Below, in pieces: positions 6,131 to 8,365 of a DNA stretch of 8,365 nt. Source of the DNA: Candidatus Woesearchaeota archaeon (lineage in GTDB: Archaea; Nanobdellota; Nanobdellia; UBA10117). Position numbers and translations under genes: made by a program. Below the pieces are notes generated by a model. It was not told the DNA's origin, did no database searches, and saw nothing but the letters and a program-made list of their open reading frames with translations. Each line of letters begins with the position of its first letter. Positions within the stretch are counted from its first letter, which is position 1. The stretch lies in assembly GCA_023245115.1 (NCBI GenBank), contig JAHFKX010000004.1, forward strand, positions 10,856 to 19,220. Direction: 5' to 3'.

Positions 6131-6652
6131 TTAGACTGAGCTTAGCTTATCTTTGGCAATCAGGCCCATATTATTCATGCTCTCAAACATCTGCATCTGC
6201 AATACCATAAAATTAATCTTTGTGCCGGTTTGGTCCTGGATGGACTTGGCCAGCTCGTCAATCTCGCCGTTTTTGATTTCATCGCCGACAATAAATAGCT
6301 TTTTGTCTTTATCTTTGTATAATGTAAAGTTATTGAACCGCTCCAATAATTTTTCCTTGAACAGCCGTATCGGATCCGGCGCAGAGCCGACAATTAGGGC
6401 ATGCACCTCGTTGAACAGCGGCGTATCCCTAACAAGATGGTAAAACACAAATTTGTCCTGCTGGACTTTTTTGACTAGCCCCATGGCCATAAGCTTCTGG
6501 ACAATTCTAAACGTAGTTGCAAGGGAAACGCTGGTTTCGCGGGCCAGGTCTCTCAGGTAGAACACATCTTTCTTGTGGAGCAATTTCTTCAAAACTTCGA
6601 CAGTCTTGCCATCGAACAGGTTTGCCAGCAAAACAGAACGTTCACCCTCCAT
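6131..6652 (-). CDS. Winged-helix transcriptional regulator with degenerate nucleotidyltransferase-like C-terminus
   Basis: 173 aa. Residues 12-72 are a winged helix-turn-helix: VEVLKKLLHKKDVFYLRDLA, then the S-V-S-L-A-T-T-F-R-I recognition helix (41-50), LMAMGLVKK and a wing (DKFVFYHL, 66-73). This resembles the ArsR/MarR-like regulators common in archaea. Residues 96-158 (KKLFIVGDEIKNGEIDEL ... TGTKINFMVLQMQMFES) recall the C-terminal half of MNT-type nucleotidyltransferase domains, but the catalytic G-S ... D-x-D motif is absent, so it would be a ligand-binding or dimerisation relic. The ATG at 6652 is the only ATG/GTG/TTG after the upstream stop at 6725-6727. No TATA box sits at leaderless distance; the candidates lie farther up in the palindrome-rich spacer, implying a long leader and probable autoregulation. 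It may also control the 370-aa gene downstream. Confidence 0.85.
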   Translation of the reverse strand: MEGERSVLLANLFDGKTVEVLKKLLHKKDVFYLRDLARETSVSLATTFRIVQKLMAMGLVKKVQQDKFVFYHLVRDTPLFNEVHALIVGSAPDPIRLFKEKLLERFNNFTLYKDKDKKLFIVGDEIKNGEIDELAKSIQDQTGTKINFMVLQMQMFESMNNMGLIAKDKLSSV

Positions 6653-6745
6653 AATTATCGCACAGCAGCGTCGTAATTTGCTGTCAAAGACAAAAGACCG
6701 ACAACGAACGACAAACTGCGAGTGCTATACACCTCAAGAAATTCT

Positions 6746-6772
6746 GAAACACTACAAATATATAAGTGTTTC
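6746..6772. repeat. Inverted repeat flanking a TATA-like element (candidate operator)
   Basis: GAAACACT (6746-6753) and AGTGTTTC (6765-6772) are perfect 8-bp inverted arms around an 11-bp spacer ending in TATATA. The symmetry suits binding of a dimeric winged-helix regulator over a core promoter. An RNA hairpin is an alternative reading. Confidence 0.6.
6759..6766 (-). promoter_or_regulatory. Candidate regulator promoter within the inverted repeat
   Basis: On the minus strand this reads CTTATATA preceded by GAAACA, a fair BRE/TATA pair. It would start transcription near 6737 and give the regulator mRNA a leader of about 85 nt. A rightward reading leads to no gene. Confidence 0.4.
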
Positions 6773-6786
6773 TATTTTGAAATAGA
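6771..6786. repeat. Palindrome TCTATTT-TG-AAATAGA with a distant inverted copy
   Basis: Seven-base perfect arms around a 2-bp centre, abutting the preceding inverted repeat. Its ATTTTGAAATAG (6774-6785) recurs as the exact reverse complement CTATTTCAAAAT at 6818-6829, a 12-bp inverted repeat with a 32-bp spacer. GAAATAG occurs once more at 6883-6889. These repeats point to multiple binding sites of one protein. Confidence 0.55.
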
Positions 6787-6828
6787 TTTCCACTACAAAA
6801 ACGTTGTTCCTTAAACGCTATTTCAAAA

Positions 6829-6845
6829 TTGGAACGCCATTCCAA
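6829..6845. repeat. Inverted repeat TTGGAA-N5-TTCCAA (candidate operator)
   Basis: Perfect 6-bp arms at 6829-6834 and 6840-6845 around CGCCA. It is centred almost exactly where transcription from the TTTTATAT box at 6862-6869 would begin, a place where a bound repressor would block RNA polymerase. Confidence 0.55.
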
Positions 6846-6861
6846 CCAGTACAGACAACAA

Positions 6862-6869
6862 ATATAAAA
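6862..6869 (-). promoter_or_regulatory. Candidate distal regulator promoter (TTTTATAT)
   Basis: Read leftward, TTTTATAT is centred 25.5 nt from an ATG at 6840, the same geometry as the confident promoters here. That ATG opens only a five-codon frame (MAFQF, stop), so the box would produce a leader of about 188 nt before the regulator. The BRE position (GAGCGG) is less A-rich than elsewhere. Confidence 0.4.
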
Positions 6870-6918
6870 CCGCTCTCCATGGGAAATAGAGGGGTGTGTT
6901 TCAAATTCAGAATGGCAT

Positions 6919-7284
6919 TCATTGCTTCAAAATCCAGACATTTTCTGTAGTGCCCTTCAGATAAAGCCCGACAATTTTTTCATTTTTTTGCAGAAAGGCA
7001 AAGCCAACCGGCCCGTCAGGTAGGCAGTAAGTTATGTAAGTATCGCTGTAGTTTACTGTAACTCCAAGCTTTGCGGTGGTAGGCAGCACACCTCGGAAAG
7101 TTGCCCGTCCTTCGTATCGCCAGGTTTTATTAGCTTGTATGTATGCATTAACGGCCTTTCCCCTGAAGCGCCAGTTTACATTGCGCATAAAGGCAGGCAA
7201 CGCAGCTTCGGTTAATTGTTGCAGGCTGGCTGAGTCGAGCAGAGTAAGAAGTCCATCGAGGCCAGTTTGTGTCTTCAAAGCCAT
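6919..7284 (-). CDS. Unrecognised protein, paralogue A of a tandem pair
   Basis: 121 aa from the ATG at 7284. An in-frame TTG at 7296 is possible, but ATG is preferred because MALK then aligns with MALR of the neighbouring paralogue. No family is recognised. The shared skeleton is LQxLTEAxxPAF (21-32), G-K-x-V-N-x-Y (42-48), W-R-Y (55-57) and PVGFAFLQKNEKIVGLYLKG (92-111), a mixed alpha/beta protein without signal peptide or membrane segment. It lies 34 nt downstream of paralogue B and has no TATA box of its own, so it is probably co-transcribed with B. Just upstream, a second ATGGCTT at 7301-7295 opens a two-codon frame (Met-Ala-stop), a possible decoy start. Function unknown. Confidence 0.87.
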   Translation of the reverse strand: MALKTQTGLDGLLTLLDSASLQQLTEAALPAFMRNVNWRFRGKAVNAYIQANKTWRYEGRATFRGVLPTTAKLGVTVNYSDTYITYCLPDGPVGFAFLQKNEKIVGLYLKGTTENVWILKQ

Positions 7285-7318
7285 GAAAGAACTCAAGCCA
7301 TTAAACTTTTAAGGCTTG

Positions 7319-7714
7319 CTACGCCAGAACAAACGCGTTGGTATTTTCGCCTTGCAGGCAAACGCCGACAACGCTTTCCCCGTCTTTCAGGAAGGCGAAC
7401 TTAACCGGGCGGTTTGGCTGGCTGAAGCTGTAAAGGTAATACGCCGAGAGACTTCCGCGCAAAAGTTCTATTTGAAAGCCAGATTTAAATTGACCGGATG
7501 GCTTTTGATATTCTAATCTATGTAATTTTGCAGGGTTATCATAATCCCACGCACCGCTAACACGTGAGTAGACATCAACCGTTCTGCCAATAAGTTTTGC
7601 AGCCTCAGTTTGAAATGCCGGCCATGTTGCTTCTGTTAGGTCTTGCAGGCCAGCAGATTGTACTAACTCGGTTAGTTCCTCTAGCTTAAATCGTGGGACA
7701 ATTCGTAGTGCCAT
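7319..7714 (-). CDS. Unrecognised protein, paralogue B of a tandem pair
   Basis: 131 aa from the ATG at 7714, about 25 nt downstream of a TTTTAAA box, so probably leaderless. It is clearly homologous to the protein at 6919-7284: LQDLTEATWPAF (23-34) versus LQQLTEAALPAF, GRTVDVY (43-49) versus GKAVNAY, W-D-Y (56-58) versus W-R-Y, and PVKFAFLKDGESVVGVCLQG (103-122) versus the corresponding block in A. The middle is more diverged and about 10 residues longer. The N-terminal part (residues 8-35) looks helical and the rest beta-rich with many aromatics. No known domain is recognised. The pair probably arose by tandem duplication, and B, with the promoter, is transcribed first. Confidence 0.9.
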   Translation of the reverse strand: MALRIVPRFKLEELTELVQSAGLQDLTEATWPAFQTEAAKLIGRTVDVYSRVSGAWDYDNPAKLHRLEYQKPSGQFKSGFQIELLRGSLSAYYLYSFSQPNRPVKFAFLKDGESVVGVCLQGENTNAFVLA

Positions 7715-7735
7715 ATACTAACATATTAATAGTAG

Positions 7736-7748
7736 TTTAAAAGCTTTT
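7736..7748 (-). promoter_or_regulatory. BRE/TATA promoter of the paralogue pair
   Basis: On the minus strand AAAAGC is followed by TTTTAAA (7736-7742), centred 25 nt from the ATG at 7714. It shares a 76-bp divergent spacer with the promoter at 7755-7769, but the two boxes are separate. Confidence 0.65.
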
Positions 7749-7754
7749 CTCTAT

Positions 7755-7769
7755 GGAAAGATTTATAAA
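7755..7769 (+). promoter_or_regulatory. BRE/TATA promoter of the gene at 7791
   Basis: GGAAAG directly precedes ATTTATAAA, with TTTATAAA at 7762-7769 centred 25.5 nt before the ATG at 7791. This matches the phosphatase promoter almost base for base and predicts a leaderless mRNA. Confidence 0.82.
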
Positions 7770-7790
7770 CCCTTTTCACTTTCAAAATCT

Positions 7791-8365
7791 ATGGCAACAG
7801 GTTTATACGAGCTCATGAAGGACGTCCCTGACGACCCGAAAAGCCTTGACAATTTTGTAGCAAAGGCAGAGCCAGCGGAATTGCTCGAAATTTTGACAAG
7901 TACAGCAGATTTTCTTTATCAAAGAGTTGGCACGCCCGCGCACTGGCAGGCTGTTGCTAATATGGTTAATGACTCTTGGATCGGCTCGGTAGCTGATCTC
8001 TCATCTTTTGCAGCAATAGTCTCGGCGAGCGACAGCCATTCTGGTATGAACGCACCAAAGGAATATGTTGAGCTAATCTGGGAAGTCCAGAAAAGATTAG
8101 ATAGTTTGCATACAATTTTATTCACCTCAAAACACGAAGACAAAATCAGAGGGCTTTATAAACAAATAACTGGCAAAAAAGTAAATGGTGCAGTTGGTGG
8201 CGTTGAATTTTCAATATTCTATAACCAGCTCGGAAGTATTATGAGCTATGTCGCAGAATTGCTTTACGGGCAAAACAGAACAGACAGTGGCGGCCAGATT
8301 TTTGATTTTAGCAATTATTCTACAAACATATTCAATTTTAGGTATTTACTGGCAGTTGGTATGAT
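7791..8365 (+). CDS. Unrecognised protein, 3'-truncated by the window end
   Basis: The frame from the ATG at 7791 is open for 191 codons to the last base without a stop, so the gene continues outside. The start is fixed by a TATA box 25.5 nt upstream. The product begins MATGLYELMKDVPDDPKSLD and looks helical and soluble: FVAKAEPAELLEILTSTADF (22-41), then a Trp-containing stretch (52-63), EYVELIWEVQKRLDSLHTIL (91-110) and a C-terminal part rich in Phe, Tyr and Asn (about 168-186). No signal peptide, membrane helix or catalytic motif is visible, and I recognise no family. It is divergent from the paralogue pair with 76 bp between starts. Codon use matches the neighbours, and the smaller frame on the opposite strand (7919-8143) lacks any promoter. 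Confidence 0.87.
   Translation, partial: MATGLYELMKDVPDDPKSLDNFVAKAEPAELLEILTSTADFLYQRVGTPAHWQAVANMVNDSWIGSVADLSSFAAIVSASDSHSGMNAPKEYVELIWEVQKRLDSLHTILFTSKHEDKIRGLYKQITGKKVNGAVGGVEFSIFYNQLGSIMSYVAELLYGQNRTDSGGQIFDFSNYSTNIFNFRYLLAVGM

Noticed and set aside
6684..6846. Minus-strand frame of about 54 codons (TTG start, M-E-W-R-S-N...) with a hydrophobic Cys/Phe-rich end
   Set aside because: There is no ATG or ribosome binding site, it runs through the TATA elements and palindromes, and its composition looks like AT-rich noncoding DNA read by chance.
6653..6918. CRISPR array or leader suggested by the clustered repeats
   Set aside because: The repeats are short palindromes of different sequence with no regular repeat-spacer units.
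6879..6947. Plus-strand frame of 22 codons from the ATG at 6879
   Set aside because: The nearest box is only 14 nt upstream, and the frame runs into the 3' end of the opposite-strand paralogue A.
7316..7516. Plus-strand frame of 66 codons antisense to paralogue B
   Set aside because: The minus-strand frame is validated by homology to paralogue A, so this is a shadow.
7919..8143. 74-codon minus-strand frame
   Set aside because: It is antisense to the better supported gene starting at 7791, which has a textbook promoter; this frame has none.
1..8365. Insertion sequence, integrase, tRNA or attachment site
   Set aside because: I saw no transposase or recombinase motifs, no terminal repeats with target duplications and no tRNA cloverleaf on either strand, so a mobile element cannot be claimed.

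Overview
The window looks archaeal. Most gene starts have the archaeal core promoter: an A-rich BRE-like element followed directly by TTTATAAA (or TTTTAAA). For four genes the box centre lies about 25 nt upstream of the ATG, the geometry of leaderless transcripts. Genes inside the operon instead use GGAGG/AGGAG ribosome binding sites and overlapping stop/start codons. Small genes, many unrecognised proteins and a winged-helix regulator with an NTase-like tail would suit a small-genome (DPANN-like) archaeon, but no marker gene is present, so that placement is inference. Nothing identifies the region as host chromosome or as an integrated element.

Layout: (1) 1-1539 (+), the 3' part of a large probable surface or extracellular protein with a cohesin-like beta domain and a C-terminal run of five WxGxxW-type repeats. 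(2) 1548-1682 (-), a candidate 44-aa gene convergent with it. (3) 1751-3471 (+), a tight operon of four unrecognised genes, one encoding a 92-aa two-helix membrane protein with an HELAH motif. (4) 3468-4091 (-), an unrecognised helical protein whose stop codon overlaps the operon's last stop. It is divergent from (5) 4149-4946 (+), a PPP-family Ser/Thr protein phosphatase. (6) 4973-6085 (-), a 370-aa membrane-anchored protein with an internally duplicated domain, preceded by (7) 6131-6652 (-), the winged-helix regulator. (8) 6653-6918, a 266-bp spacer dense in palindromes with two TATA-like elements, the likely control region of the regulator. (9) 6919-7284 and 7319-7714 (-), tandem paralogues of an unrecognised family. 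(10) 7791-8365 (+), the first 191 codons of a further unrecognised gene that runs out of the window.

The best candidate for an undescribed system is the set of unrecognised proteins at 1751-3471 plus the 370-aa protein. Several carry the same strand-turn-helix signature (hydrophobic strand, often aromatic-Pro-basic, then T/S-x-D-x4-A helix), and the 370-aa protein contains it twice, 153 residues apart. With two predicted membrane proteins, a protein phosphatase and a regulator beside a palindrome-rich control region, this could be a membrane-associated, phosphorylation-controlled module. The sequence shows the shared motifs and the gene order; the functional link is only a hypothesis.
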